Assembly: GCA_027307295.1 (NCBI GenBank)
Contig: DAHUXF010000215.1
Coordinates: 1-5,515 of the forward strand
DNA length: 5,515 nt
Source of the DNA: Acidobacteriaceae bacterium
GTDB taxonomy: Bacteria; Acidobacteriota; Terriglobia; Terriglobales; Acidobacteriaceae
Reading direction: 5' to 3'
In this document: one piece after another, positions 5,312 to 5,515 of the stretch
How the letters are laid out: every line of letters starts with the position of its first letter
Position numbering within the stretch: the first letter of the stretch is position 1
Position numbers and translations under genes: made by a program
Notes under the pieces: model-generated
The model's input: only the letters and a program-made list of their open reading frames with translations
The model's database searches: none
What the model was told of the DNA's origin: nothing

Positions 5312-5515
5312 TTGGCGATTGATGAAGAATTAACGGTGCTGGAAGACCAGCTCAGAAGACTGAAAGTGGAGTACGACATGTACTTCGGCGGCGGGTCCAA
5401 AAAACCGCCGGTGGAAATTGAGTGGAAGGTCAAAACCCTGCTCAAGAAATTCTCTGACGGGACCCGCATGAACTATGCCCAGCGGTACCGTTACACCACC
5501 ATGCAGCAGCGGTAC
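5312..5515 (+). CDS. Partial conserved protein, MXAN_5187 C-terminal-like (truncated by the right edge)
   Basis: From the TTG at 5312, 68 codons are open to the window edge, so the C-terminus is missing. Read as Met-Ala-Ile-Asp, the sequence begins with a charged heptad-like helix (EELTVLEDQLRRLKVEYDMY, residues 5-24), suited to a coiled coil. A glycine and lysine turn, FGGGSKKPP (25-33), and a second basic helix, EIEWKVKTLLKKFSDGTRMN (35-54), come next, ending in AQRYRYTTMQQRY. The FGGG-KPP-EW-KK-D-RMNYAQRYRY pattern is one I associate with the region named after the C-terminus of Myxococcus MXAN_5187 and with conserved acidobacterial hypothetical proteins. The function of that family is unknown to me. 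No signal peptide or membrane segment is visible so far, so it is probably cytoplasmic. A GTG at 5231 is also in frame, but it lies inside the predicted -10 box and the intervening residues do not look like coding sequence. Confidence 0.75.
   Translation, partial: MAIDEELTVLEDQLRRLKVEYDMYFGGGSKKPPVEIEWKVKTLLKKFSDGTRMNYAQRYRYTTMQQRY

Noticed and set aside
5140..5469. Minus-strand open frame of 109 codons
   Set aside because: It is antisense to the right-edge gene, whose plus-strand reading has a conserved-looking pattern, a ribosome binding site and a promoter.

Overview
The window looks like a piece of an Acidobacteria (Terriglobia-type) chromosome. The main reasons are the small XRE regulator beginning MNIGETIRNYRLQKGMSQGD, a type I associate with that phylum, and the truncated gene at the right edge, which resembles a conserved coiled protein known from Acidobacteria and Myxococcus. 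The base composition is moderate GC, with AT-richer intergenic DNA. This is recognition by eye, not a database result.

Layout from left to right. A membrane-protein gene runs off the left edge on the minus strand (start at 227, two or three membrane helices, perhaps DUF4118-like). It is divergent from a complete CPA2-family Na+(K+)/H+ antiporter (541-1734, plus) that carries the Asp-Asp pair and membrane lysine of electrogenic NapA-type exchangers and has no regulatory domain. A 223-bp gap with a near-consensus -10 box and a tandem direct repeat precedes fabG (1958-2704, plus), a fatty-acid 3-oxoacyl-ACP reductase with an intact Ser-Tyr-Lys catalytic set. Next is a secreted CHRD-domain protein (2974-3555, plus) with an Asp/His-rich tail, closed by a strong intrinsic terminator (3586-3611). 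After about 330 bp without a gene comes the XRE-type regulator (3945-4295, plus). It converges on a NarL/FixJ-type response regulator (4372-5040, minus). That regulator is divergent from a truncated plus-strand gene that begins with a TTG codon at 5312 and leaves the window at the right edge.

The genes do not form one pathway. Each has its own upstream gap, and several have a plausible promoter of their own, so this reads as a row of single-gene transcription units: ion homeostasis, fatty-acid elongation, a secreted or cell-surface protein and two regulators. No kinase partner for the response regulator and no other fatty-acid genes are present.

I found no mobile element, CRISPR array, tRNA or rRNA, and no clear sign of a new multi-gene system. 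The points most worth a second look are the 21-bp-spaced direct repeat in the fabG promoter, the repeat-encoded Asp/His tail of the CHRD protein, the unexplained leader before the XRE gene, and the TTG-started gene at the right edge.
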